Notes under the pieces: model-generated
Told to the model about the DNA's origin: nothing
Databases searched by the model: none
The model's input: the letters and a program-made list of their open reading frames with translations, nothing else
Position numbers and translations under genes: made by a program
DNA from: Vulcanimicrobiota bacterium
Lineage (GTDB): Bacteria > Vulcanimicrobiota > Xenobia > Xenobiales > JADMJV01
Assembly (NCBI GenBank): GCA_019637395.1
Contig: JAHBVR010000001.1
Coordinates: 467,994-531,993 of the forward strand
Direction of reading: 5' to 3'
DNA: 64,000 nucleotides
Shown: positions 10,056 through 17,463 of the stretch, in pieces
Layout: the number at the start of each line of letters is the position of its first letter
Position numbering within the stretch: the stretch's first letter is position 1

Positions 10056-10430
10056 ATGGTTGCCTGGATGACATCTTCAGAGAATCGCGCGCTTGACAAC
10101 GCCATGCGCCGGGGCTACCTGGTCTGCCGCCGCGACCAGCGCACCTTGTCCGATCAGTACTCGCAGTACTGCGGCGCGCTAGGTCTACCCGTGCTGCGCG
10201 TGGATCGCCATGGCCGGCAATCCCAGGTGGTGCTGCAATGGTCCAAAGCCCTGCCCCCTTTTCGCCACGACCAGCAATGCAAACTGCGCGGGCTGCTTTC
10301 CGAACCCGACCAACCTCCCGGATTATTGCCGATCGTTTTTCGCTATGGCGCCTACAGCGCGTTTTCCAGCCACGAAGTGGCGGAAGAATTGGCCTCCCTG
10401 GTGGCCAGTTGGATTCAGGAGCAATTCTGA
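10056..10430 (+). CDS. Small hypothetical protein
   Basis: 124 residues from ATG 10056, with GGGGGAAG upstream. Mixed alpha/beta composition, cysteines at CRRD, QYCG and QQCK, and a C-terminal helix (VAEELASLVASWIQEQ). No signal peptide, membrane segment or family that I recognise. It follows the esterase by 61 bases, a gap holding a short CCCCG/CGGGG hairpin near 9993-10010 without a T-run. The stop is the TGA of a CTGA overlap with the zinc-ribbon gene, so the two are probably co-translated. Confidence 0.65.
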   Translation: MVAWMTSSENRALDNAMRRGYLVCRRDQRTLSDQYSQYCGALGLPVLRVDRHGRQSQVVLQWSKALPPFRHDQQCKLRGLLSEPDQPPGLLPIVFRYGAYSAFSSHEVAEELASLVASWIQEQF

Positions 10431-10831
10431 GCCTTCGTCTCTGTCCGGCCTGCTCGCAGGTCGCCATGCTCAGCTATCAACACCAGGGCCTGGAAGTAGA
10501 CAGTTGCCCGGAATGTTTCGGTATCTGGTTCGATCGCGAGGAGCTCAAAGAGTTCCTGCAGCGCCCGGAACTGGCCCAACGCCTGTCCGAAGGAGCAGCC
10601 CGGCCCGCGCCGACCGGTGGAGGCGAACGTCTCTGTCCCAGTTGCAGAATCGCCCTGAGCGAGAGTTCTCTGGGCGAAGTCAGCGTCGATCTGTGCTTCC
10701 GTTGTCGCGGAATCTGGCTGGACCAGGGGGAGTTGGATCGCGCCGTGGAGCAGTATCGCCAGGGACAGCGCGGAAATCTGGTGGTTCTCAATCAGATTGC
10801 CGAAGGGTTAAGGGCCGCGCGAGGAGGTTAG
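10427..10831 (+). CDS. Double zinc-ribbon protein (zf-TFIIB type)
   Basis: 134 residues. Two tandem zinc ribbons: LCPACSQ...CPECFGIWFDREEL at residues about 4-36 and LCPSCRI...CFRCRGIWLDQGEL at about 65-100. Each has the CPxC...CxxCxGxWLDxxEL pattern of TFIIB-type ribbons (PF13453-like). The start is uncertain because no ATG precedes the first CxxC: a CTG at 10427 overlaps the previous stop as CTGA and has AGGAG 5 bases upstream, matching the NTGA overlaps used elsewhere here. TTG 10409 is the alternative. Probably a small metal-binding adaptor; function unknown. Confidence 0.75.
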   Translation: MSLRLCPACSQVAMLSYQHQGLEVDSCPECFGIWFDREELKEFLQRPELAQRLSEGAARPAPTGGGERLCPSCRIALSESSLGEVSVDLCFRCRGIWLDQGELDRAVEQYRQGQRGNLVVLNQIAEGLRAARGG

Positions 10832-10833
10832 CG

Positions 10834-12021
10834 ATGAAGGTTTCAGTGGTGGCATTGGGTGGCGACGGCACCGGCCCGGAAGTTCTCGAGCACAGCTTGA
10901 AGGTACTCGGCGTGATCGGGGAATGGAGCGGAATTCCCTTCCAGGTCGAAACCATCGATTGCGGCGGCCAATATTATCTCAAACATGGCCAGGACTGGCC
11001 GGCCGGCTCCGAACAGCGCTGCGCCGAAGCGGACGTCATCCTGCTCGGCGCCGTCGGCTGGCCGGCACCGGACGGCTCGGGTCCGGTCACCATGAGCGAC
11101 GGCAAGATGGCCGGCTGGTCACCGGTCATCGGCAACCGCATTCGCCTCGACCTCTACGCCAACATTCGCCCGGTCAAGCTCTATGAAGGCGTGAAACAGC
11201 GTATCCACGGCAAACCTCAATCGGTCTGGCAACCGGGCCAGGTGGACATGGTGATCTTGCGTGAGAACACGGAAGATCTCTACTCCGGCATCGGCGGCAC
11301 ACTGCGCCCCGGAGGCCGGGACAAAGTGGCCGTGGACACCCGGGTGATCACCTGGGAAGCCAGTGAGAAGGTGATCCGCAAGGCTTTTGAAGTGTGCCGC
11401 GGGCGCGCTCAGGGCGCCCCCAAAGACGGCAAAAAGCGCGTCACGGCCGTGGTCAAGGACAACGTGATGCAGGGTTGCAAGCTATTTGCCAAAGTCTTCC
11501 GCGAGGTCGGCCAGGAATACCCCGAAATCGAGCAGGAAACGGCCATCGTCGACGCTTTCACGCAGTGGTTGATCGGCCAGCCGGAACACTACGACGTAGT
11601 AGTCACCACCAACATGTTCGGTGACATCGTCACCGACCTGGCCAGCGTCCTGCAAGGGGGCATGGGAATGGCCGTAGGCTGCAACACCGGAGATCACCAC
11701 GCCATGTTCGAGCCCATCCACGGCTCGGCCCCGAAATACGCGGGCCAGGACAAAGTGAATCCCCTGGCCATGATTCTCTCGGTCAAAGAAGCGCTGGCCT
11801 GGTTGGCCACCCGCCCCAAGTTCGCCGCTCAGGCCGAAGCCTTCAACCAGGCCGCCCGGGCCCTGGAAACTTCGGTGGAAGAGGTGCTCAAAGAAGGCAA
11901 AGTGCTCACCTATGACCTGATTGGCGAAGAGAAAGCCAGTTCCGGCAGCCAGGTGACCGAGGCCGTCATCGAACGCCTGCGCGCTCATCTCAAACAAGTC
12001 AGCGGCTTGTCCGTAAGTTAA
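10834..12021 (+). CDS. Isocitrate/isopropylmalate dehydrogenase family protein
   Basis: 395 residues, ATG 10834 with GAGGAGG 6 bases upstream. The sequence opens VVALGGDGTGPEVLEHSLKV, and has VILRENTEDLYSGIGG, a catalytic-lysine region (VTAVVKDNVMQGCKLFAKVF), TTNMFGDIVTDLASVLQGG and the cofactor loop EPIHGSAPKYAGQDKVNPLAMILS. These are the family marks of metal-dependent beta-decarboxylating dehydrogenases. The RENTED form and the Asp-containing GSAP loop are consistent with NAD-linked isocitrate dehydrogenase, but homoisocitrate, isopropylmalate or tartrate dehydrogenase cannot be excluded. No leu or lys genes are nearby to decide. Confidence 0.85.
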   Translation: MKVSVVALGGDGTGPEVLEHSLKVLGVIGEWSGIPFQVETIDCGGQYYLKHGQDWPAGSEQRCAEADVILLGAVGWPAPDGSGPVTMSDGKMAGWSPVIGNRIRLDLYANIRPVKLYEGVKQRIHGKPQSVWQPGQVDMVILRENTEDLYSGIGGTLRPGGRDKVAVDTRVITWEASEKVIRKAFEVCRGRAQGAPKDGKKRVTAVVKDNVMQGCKLFAKVFREVGQEYPEIEQETAIVDAFTQWLIGQPEHYDVVVTTNMFGDIVTDLASVLQGGMGMAVGCNTGDHHAMFEPIHGSAPKYAGQDKVNPLAMILSVKEALAWLATRPKFAAQAEAFNQAARALETSVEEVLKEGKVLTYDLIGEEKASSGSQVTEAVIERLRAHLKQVSGLSVS

Positions 12022-12168
12022 CAACTTCCCCCGGCAGGAACCGAATGAATGAGGATATGTTCGGCCTATGAATCACAACGAAACCAACCACTTCATCTGG
12101 ACCTTCATCGACCTTCCGCAGCTGGACGGGGCGAGCGATGGACAGTTGCTGGGCTCCCCCATCTAAAA

Positions 12169-12213
12169 GATGCCTCTAAAGGCATCGAGAGCGGAACGCT
12201 AGAATTTTAGAGG
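12169..12213 (+). promoter_or_regulatory. Candidate RNA switch with two mutually exclusive hairpins
   Basis: GATGCC (12169-12174) can pair with GGCATC (12181-12186). Alternatively CCTCTAAA (12173-12180) can pair with TTTAGAGG (12206-12213), enclosing AGCG-GAA-CGCT. The two structures share bases, so only one can form. The longer one buries the AGAGG just before the ATG at 12215. The rest of the 12022-12214 gap shows nothing recognisable. No ligand class is suggested and this is inference from base pairing only. Confidence 0.3.
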
Positions 12214-12214
12214 A

Positions 12215-12607
12215 ATGCCCCCCTCTCCCCAAGCCCTCAACGCGTCTATGTGGCGCGGCGCTAAAATGGGCGCCGTCAGCCTCGGCCTGGTGGGTTTTGT
12301 GGGCGGCATCACCGTCTGCGTTGCCTACCACCTGCCCTTTCCACCCATTGCAGTGAGCGAGCTCGGCATCCTGCTGGGCGGCTGCCTGGGGGCTATGGCC
12401 GGCTATGCCTGGTGCTATCCGACTGGACGCAACATCCTCAGGGGCGCTTTTTGGGGTGCCTTGTTCGGGTTGGCTCCCGCCGGACTACCCCAGGGCAACG
12501 TTTCCGTGCCCGTCTGGCTGGCCTGTGTGATGCTGGCCGCGGTCATCGGCTACCAGGCCGGCTGCTCACCTCAGAATCCTCAGGAATCGGGTTGGAGACT
12601 CCGCTAA
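12215..12607 (+). CDS. Small membrane protein
   Basis: 130 residues with about four hydrophobic segments: LGLVGFVGGITVCVAYHLPF, GILLGGCLGAMAGYAWCY, GAFWGALFGLAPAGL and VWLACVMLAAVIGYQAG. Glycine spacing suggests packed helices. The ATG at 12215 lies only one base after AGAGG, which is unusually close; ATG 12248 is an alternative start. It converges with the kinase gene and overlaps its end by four bases. No family recognised. Confidence 0.6.
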   Translation: MPPSPQALNASMWRGAKMGAVSLGLVGFVGGITVCVAYHLPFPPIAVSELGILLGGCLGAMAGYAWCYPTGRNILRGAFWGALFGLAPAGLPQGNVSVPVWLACVMLAAVIGYQAGCSPQNPQESGWRLR

Positions 12608-14895
12608 CCGTCGTTTTTGTCGAGCAGCCGGTATTGTCCGTCGCGAATTTGCACCAGGTAGGGAGTGCGGCGATCGAGCCGGCGCCCCGGTGCGAAATCA
12701 CCTGAAACGCCAGGATAAGCCGGCGACCTGGCTCCAATATCCTGGAAGTACTCGGTCAGTTTCTGACGATCGAAACCGACTTTGTTGATCCCGTCGGCAA
12801 TCAACATCAAGCTGTCGTAGGCGTTGGCCTCGCGATGCGAAGGTCGCAAGCTGCCGAACTGCTGGGTGAAGGCGGCGGTGAATTCGCGAATGCGCTGACT
12901 GTTGGCGTCCGGATGAAAGTAAGTGGAAGTCAGCATTCCGTCCACATCCTTGCCGCCGTTGAGCACGATGGAACTGGAGAAAGCCACCACCTGAGTAGCC
13001 AGAGGCAGCTTGGGATGGACCTGGCGCAGCAACCGGGTGAACTGCAAAACGATGTCGCTGCGATACTCGGCCAAAAAGACCGCATCGACCGAATTCTCAT
13101 CGATTACCCGGAGCTGGTCGGCGAAATCCGGAGCGGCATTATTGTAGGGCAACTGGGGGGCAACCACATGGCCGCCCAGCTTGGCAAAGGCCTCCTTGAA
13201 CTCGTCGCTTTCCGAACGCGAGATAATGCTGTCTTGAGCGGTAAAGACGGCCACCGTCTTCCAACCGCTGTTCCACATATAACTGGCGATGCACTCGACG
13301 CGCTGCTGATCGCTGTCGGAAGCGGTGAATATATGCTTGCCGATCTCCCAAACGCGGGGATCGGAAGCGGTCGGGGCCAGCGCCGGCATGCCCCCGCCTT
13401 CGAAGACCGGAGCGGTGGCCACGACTTGCTGCGAGGTCCAGGGGCCCAGCACCACCTGGTAGTCCGAATCATTCTTGATGCGGCTGGCCATTTCGATGGC
13501 CTGGTCGGGGCGGCTGGCCGTGTCATAAAGATCCAACATCAGCAGGTGGCCGCGCACCCCACCGGCCTGATTGATTTGTTTTTGAGCCATGGCCAGGCCG
13601 GGGTAGAACTGAACCCCCTCACGATCATTGCCCAAAGTGCTGGTCATCACCGGGATCTTGTAGTACGGCTTCTGCTGAAAGATGACGTAGGTGTTCTGGC
13701 TCAAAATCTGCGCTTCCGCGTCTTCTGGATAGCGCGTGATCAGCTTGTCCAACTGATCGATCGCCTTGGCATACTCCTTGGAAGCCACCAGACTGCGCGC
13801 CCTGGCCTTTTCGTCGGCGGTGGCGGCCAGAATGGGAATCAGCGGGTCTTGAGCGGGAGGTGAAGGATTCTTCTGGGCCCAAAATTGGGTCAACCCCAAA
13901 GACGCGGCCGCTAAGAAGATCAGGGTCGAACTCTGCAAGAAGCGTAACAACCAGCGCGGAGTCAAAGGCGGACGTTCGACCGGAGTAAAGAGGGGTGGAG
14001 CCAGCACGGCGCTATCGGCCAGCATCTCAGTGGCGGGCTCGGATGGTCCGCGACCGGAGCCGGAATTGGCCGCGGTGGGCGCGGGCTGCTTAGAAAGCCA
14101 GAGCAACAGGTCTCGAATCAATTCACCTGAATTGGCATAACGCTGAGAGGGCTCAGGCTGCAGGCACTTCAAGACCACCGCTTCGCAAGAAGGATCGAGG
14201 TTCGGGCGAAACGGGCGCAGGCGCTGAGAGCCGTAGACGGGACTGGGCGGACGGCTGGTAAGCACGTAAAAAAGCGTAGCTCCCAGAGAATATACGTCGC
14301 TGCGTTCATCGGTCTGAGCGGCGTCCTCCCACTGTTCGGGGGGGGCGTAACCGACCGAGCCGGAGGCCTGGGTATCCCGGCGCTTGCCCGGATCAAACTG
14401 GCGAGCCAGGCCGAAGTCCACCAGCTTGATGTGCCGGTCCTCGGTAATGATGATGTTGTCCGGCTTCAGATCGCGAAAAATGACCGGCTTTTCCTGCCGG
14501 TGCAGGTAGTCCAGCACCTGCGCCAGTTCCAGCGCCCAGCGCATGGCCTGAAGTTCGCTGGCCTGCCCCTCGCGTTGAATCAACTGCGCCAGGTTCTCGC
14601 CCTCGATACACTCCATCACCAGGTACTGCTTGGACTCTTCGATGAAGTAATCGACGATCATGGGCAGGTTGCGATGGCGCAACCTGCTCAGCATCTGAGC
14701 TTCCCGCTTGAAGCTTTCCTCGATTTGCTCCTGCGAAGCCGGATCGAAGACCAGCATTTCCTTGACCGCCCAACGCTTGCCCGGCAGGCGCAGGTCTTCG
14801 CACTGATAAACTGCGCCCATGCCACCTCGGCCTAGAAAACCGGTAATTCGGTAGCGGCCCTGGAGCACGGAACCCACTTTGCCTGAAATTTCCAT
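12604..14895 (-). CDS. Transmembrane Ser/Thr protein kinase with periplasmic leucine-binding-type sensor domain
   Basis: 763 residues. Residues 15-265 form a Hanks-type kinase: P-loop LGRGGMGAVY, Lys45 in WAVKEM, catalytic loop FRDLKPDN (Asp142, Asn147), Asp160-Phe-Gly, and YAPPEQ. A Pro/Ser-rich linker leads to one membrane helix at about 318-337. Outside the membrane there is a short TPR-like helical pair (about 358-400), then a complete type I periplasmic binding fold (about 411-750: GVQFYPGLAMAQKQINQAGG, VVLGPWTSQQVVATAPVFEG). Such domains normally bind amino acids or similar ligands for ABC transport. The architecture predicts a receptor kinase: ligand outside, phosphorylation inside. 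It lies downstream of the Hsp70-like and tubulin-like genes on the same strand, making them likely substrates. All key kinase residues are present. Confidence 0.92.
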   Translation of the reverse strand: MEISGKVGSVLQGRYRITGFLGRGGMGAVYQCEDLRLPGKRWAVKEMLVFDPASQEQIEESFKREAQMLSRLRHRNLPMIVDYFIEESKQYLVMECIEGENLAQLIQREGQASELQAMRWALELAQVLDYLHRQEKPVIFRDLKPDNIIITEDRHIKLVDFGLARQFDPGKRRDTQASGSVGYAPPEQWEDAAQTDERSDVYSLGATLFYVLTSRPPSPVYGSQRLRPFRPNLDPSCEAVVLKCLQPEPSQRYANSGELIRDLLLWLSKQPAPTAANSGSGRGPSEPATEMLADSAVLAPPLFTPVERPPLTPRWLLRFLQSSTLIFLAAASLGLTQFWAQKNPSPPAQDPLIPILAATADEKARARSLVASKEYAKAIDQLDKLITRYPEDAEAQILSQNTYVIFQQKPYYKIPVMTSTLGNDREGVQFYPGLAMAQKQINQAGGVRGHLLMLDLYDTASRPDQAIEMASRIKNDSDYQVVLGPWTSQQVVATAPVFEGGGMPALAPTASDPRVWEIGKHIFTASDSDQQRVECIASYMWNSGWKTVAVFTAQDSIISRSESDEFKEAFAKLGGHVVAPQLPYNNAAPDFADQLRVIDENSVDAVFLAEYRSDIVLQFTRLLRQVHPKLPLATQVVAFSSSIVLNGGKDVDGMLTSTYFHPDANSQRIREFTAAFTQQFGSLRPSHREANAYDSLMLIADGINKVGFDRQKLTEYFQDIGARSPAYPGVSGDFAPGRRLDRRTPYLVQIRDGQYRLLDKNDG

Positions 14896-14979
14896 CGGCC
14901 CCTCGCTTCGCCGCTACTCCTCTTTCTCCCGGAGGTTGTTTAAGACAAACTCCATGGTAAAGGCAATTCCACCGCCACC

Positions 14980-15165
14980 TCACCACAGCGCGTATTCGGA
15001 AGCGGCCTTCCGGACCTCATCCGGCAGGCTGCCGAAGAGTTGAGCTTGAGGTCGGGAAAGCTGGGGCTCTGCAAGGTCTCAAAGCTGTCGTCATAACTGC
15101 CCATGATCATAAAGTGCCCCTGATTCAGATGGAAGACCTCCAGCGTGGTCCTGGATACTCCGGCC
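14980..15165 (-). pseudogene. Uma2/DUF820 nuclease C-terminal remnant
   Basis: On the minus strand one frame reads TLEVFHLNQGHFMIMGSYDD and then SPSFPDL; after a one- or two-base shift it continues QLFGSLPDEVRKAASEYALW and a stop at 14980. Joined, these match the usual C-terminus of Uma2-family (DUF820) PD-(D/E)XK proteins: a T-L-E-V strand, a G-Y strand, then SPxFPDL and a helical tail. The N-terminal catalytic part is absent, because the upstream end runs into the Hsp70-like gene. I take it as a frameshifted, truncated leftover. A short unrelated protein is the alternative. Confidence 0.5.
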
Positions 15166-17461
15166 ACAGTCTGAAGGGGCCTACTTCAAGCAGGTTGCGC
15201 CCGGCGCACTCGACCCGCACCAACAATCGATAATCGGCCGAGAGAGCCCAGCGCAGCACGGTGTGGGCCGGGTCCAGATCTTCACTGACGCGCAGGCTAA
15301 GCCTTTCCAGAGTCACCAACTGACCGTTCAGGCTGCCGTCGGGCAGCACGTAGTCGTTCTCCCAGCCCAGATTCTCCACCACCTCCAGCCAATTCTGGCC
15401 GGGCAACAAAGACACGGGCGTCAGTTCAGCCGTGCCGGGCAGGCTCTGACCGAGCTGGATGAGCGGATGAAAGCGCGCCCCGCGCTCCCCCATCAGTTTG
15501 ACGCCCAGGCGCGTGGTGCACACGGTCGCTCCCGTCTGCTCGGGAAAAGCCAGCCAGCTCGAGCCCGGGGCCAGACTGCGGGGCGGCCCGGAGCGCACGA
15601 CCTCCGGATGGTAACGAGCCCCCAGCACCACGCAGTGTTTTGGTTCAGCCGCCCGCTCCAAAGGCACGCCCGGGAAACACCGCTGCAGCCATTCCGGGAT
15701 CAAAGGGTAAAGGGAGCCCAGCCCACTGACCACGATCAAATCCGGCGGCACGGGCCCTTCCGGCAGACTCAGGCGGAGCCTGGGTTCGACCAGCGGGTCG
15801 ATCACGGAGCGCAGGGAATGCTCGCGCTTCAAGCGCTCCGCCTCCTCGTGTTCTGGGGGGGACTGCCGTCTCCCCCCAGCCCCCCCCTGCTCCTCCAAAT
15901 GAGCCGCGTAGAACGCGGTGATGTCATTGCCCCCAAACCAGCGGTCGCCTCCCACATGTTCGAGCTCCACGCTGACCATGGTCGAGCGGCGGCTGTCCAC
16001 TGTCAGCCAGGCCACGTCGCTGGTGGTGCCGCCGAAGTCGTAGAGCAAGAGCCGCCACTCGCGCTCGGGCCAGGCGCGCCCGGCCAGAAATTCGTAGGCG
16101 GCCGCCAGCGGCTCACAAATTAGCTCCAACCGGCAGTCCAGCCGGGACAAAAAGGCCTGGCGCAATAAATGGATTTGCCGCGGTGAGAAAGCCGCCGGAT
16201 GAGCCAGGCAGCAACGCCGCAAACGCTGTCTGGCCAGAGCAGGCGTCCGTCCCACCCGCTGCCAAAGCACCTCCAAATAGTCGCCCAGGACCTCTTCCGG
16301 AGTGCGCTCCAGAATCTCCTGAGACGGTAAGATGAGCCGGAAGCGAAAGTCAGGCAAACCCAGATGCCTCTTGGCCTCCAGCGCCACGTTCGGGCCCGCC
16401 TGCTCGGTGGGCTGCGGGTCCCCCTCCGAGAAATAAGCCAGTCCGCTGGGCAGGCACAGGCTCTCTCCGTCCAGCGCCAGTTGGGTCAGCCTCCCCTGCT
16501 CATCCAGCAGCGCGGCCGTGGTGGTGGTGCTGCCCAGATCGATCAGCAGCCAGCCCGCATAGTCGGTGCGATCCGGCTTGACCACATCGAGCAGCAAGCG
16601 CCGCCGCCGCCCGTCGCGTAAAACCACCTCCACCCAGCTCAGACCCGGCTCCGCCTCGCCCTCGAGTTCCAGGCCGCCGGCTCCTTCCAGCGCGGCTGGG
16701 AAATGAGCGAGCAGACCCGGGATGGAACTCTCCACTCGCTCGATCTCGACCCCGCCCTGCCAGGTCCGCAGCGGCACCTCGAGGCGCGGCTGGCTGGTCA
16801 GGCACCACTCCAGCCGCTCGGGCATTTCCAAATGGCCCGCCCAGCGGCATTCGAGCTGGCTGCGTAGCAACAATTCCCCCAATTGCCATTGAACCGGCCC
16901 GGTCACCGCCGGAGCCTTCAGATGCAAAGCCGGCCGGGCGCGCTGGCTGAGCACCAGTGGCAAAGTTTCGGCGCACTCCCAACCGGCCGGCAACTGATCC
17001 ACGTAGAGCGCTCCGCTCAAGACCCGCAAATGTCCCGCGATCCAGCCTTGCTCGGGGTTGAGCAGTTCGGTTCGCCACTCGAGCTGAGCCCGCGCGGGCG
17101 GGCTGCTCCAGACCGCCACCTCCGCTTCACCCAACTGGATCACGCCCGGCAGTCCCTCTTCGGCCGTATCCAGGACAGACAAATCCAACCGGACTGTCTG
17201 GCCGGGATCCAAAGGGAGGAACTCGGAATCCGCCCGAAGCCAGGCCGGCAGACGCAAGGAACCCGGCTCCAACAGGCCGCTTCGCCCCAGGTAAGTCACC
17301 GCCAGGCCGGCTTTCCCCAGAGACAAGACGTTGGTTTTCCGGCCCTGACCGTCGAGTGGGATCAACTGGACGGGGAACTGCCCTTGCCCACAATTGGGGC
17401 AGAAGCGATCCTCGGGTGTGAGTTCCCAGCCTTCACAGTCGGCGCCCAGACAACGCAACAT
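15125..17461 (-). CDS. Zinc-ribbon Hsp70/actin-like ATPase
   Basis: 778 residues. A zinc ribbon opens the protein (Cys4, Cys9, Cys21, Cys24; RFCPNCG). Residues about 30-300 are beta-rich, probably two or three immunoglobulin-like domains. The Hsp70/actin nucleotide-binding domain follows: phosphate-1 LIDLGSTTTTAALLDEQG (about 306-323), phosphate-2 LLLYDFGGTTSDVAWL (about 471-486) and adenosine motif VVSGLGSLYPLIPEWL near 585. A beta-rich tail replaces the normal Hsp70 substrate domain. The last dozen residues read into the Uma2 remnant and may not be original. The ATG lies two bases after the tubulin-like stop, so the two are surely one operon. Likely a specialised chaperone or assembly ATPase, not DnaK. 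Function is inferred. Confidence 0.88.
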   Translation of the reverse strand: MLRCLGADCEGWELTPEDRFCPNCGQGQFPVQLIPLDGQGRKTNVLSLGKAGLAVTYLGRSGLLEPGSLRLPAWLRADSEFLPLDPGQTVRLDLSVLDTAEEGLPGVIQLGEAEVAVWSSPPARAQLEWRTELLNPEQGWIAGHLRVLSGALYVDQLPAGWECAETLPLVLSQRARPALHLKAPAVTGPVQWQLGELLLRSQLECRWAGHLEMPERLEWCLTSQPRLEVPLRTWQGGVEIERVESSIPGLLAHFPAALEGAGGLELEGEAEPGLSWVEVVLRDGRRRRLLLDVVKPDRTDYAGWLLIDLGSTTTTAALLDEQGRLTQLALDGESLCLPSGLAYFSEGDPQPTEQAGPNVALEAKRHLGLPDFRFRLILPSQEILERTPEEVLGDYLEVLWQRVGRTPALARQRLRRCCLAHPAAFSPRQIHLLRQAFLSRLDCRLELICEPLAAAYEFLAGRAWPEREWRLLLYDFGGTTSDVAWLTVDSRRSTMVSVELEHVGGDRWFGGNDITAFYAAHLEEQGGAGGRRQSPPEHEEAERLKREHSLRSVIDPLVEPRLRLSLPEGPVPPDLIVVSGLGSLYPLIPEWLQRCFPGVPLERAAEPKHCVVLGARYHPEVVRSGPPRSLAPGSSWLAFPEQTGATVCTTRLGVKLMGERGARFHPLIQLGQSLPGTAELTPVSLLPGQNWLEVVENLGWENDYVLPDGSLNGQLVTLERLSLRVSEDLDPAHTVLRWALSADYRLLVRVECAGRNLLEVGPFRLWPEYPGPRWRSSI

Positions 17462-17463
17462 AT

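Noticed and set aside
10834..12021. Symbol icd or leuB
   Set aside because: Family motifs are clear but residues that separate isocitrate from isopropylmalate and homoisocitrate enzymes cannot be settled without alignment.
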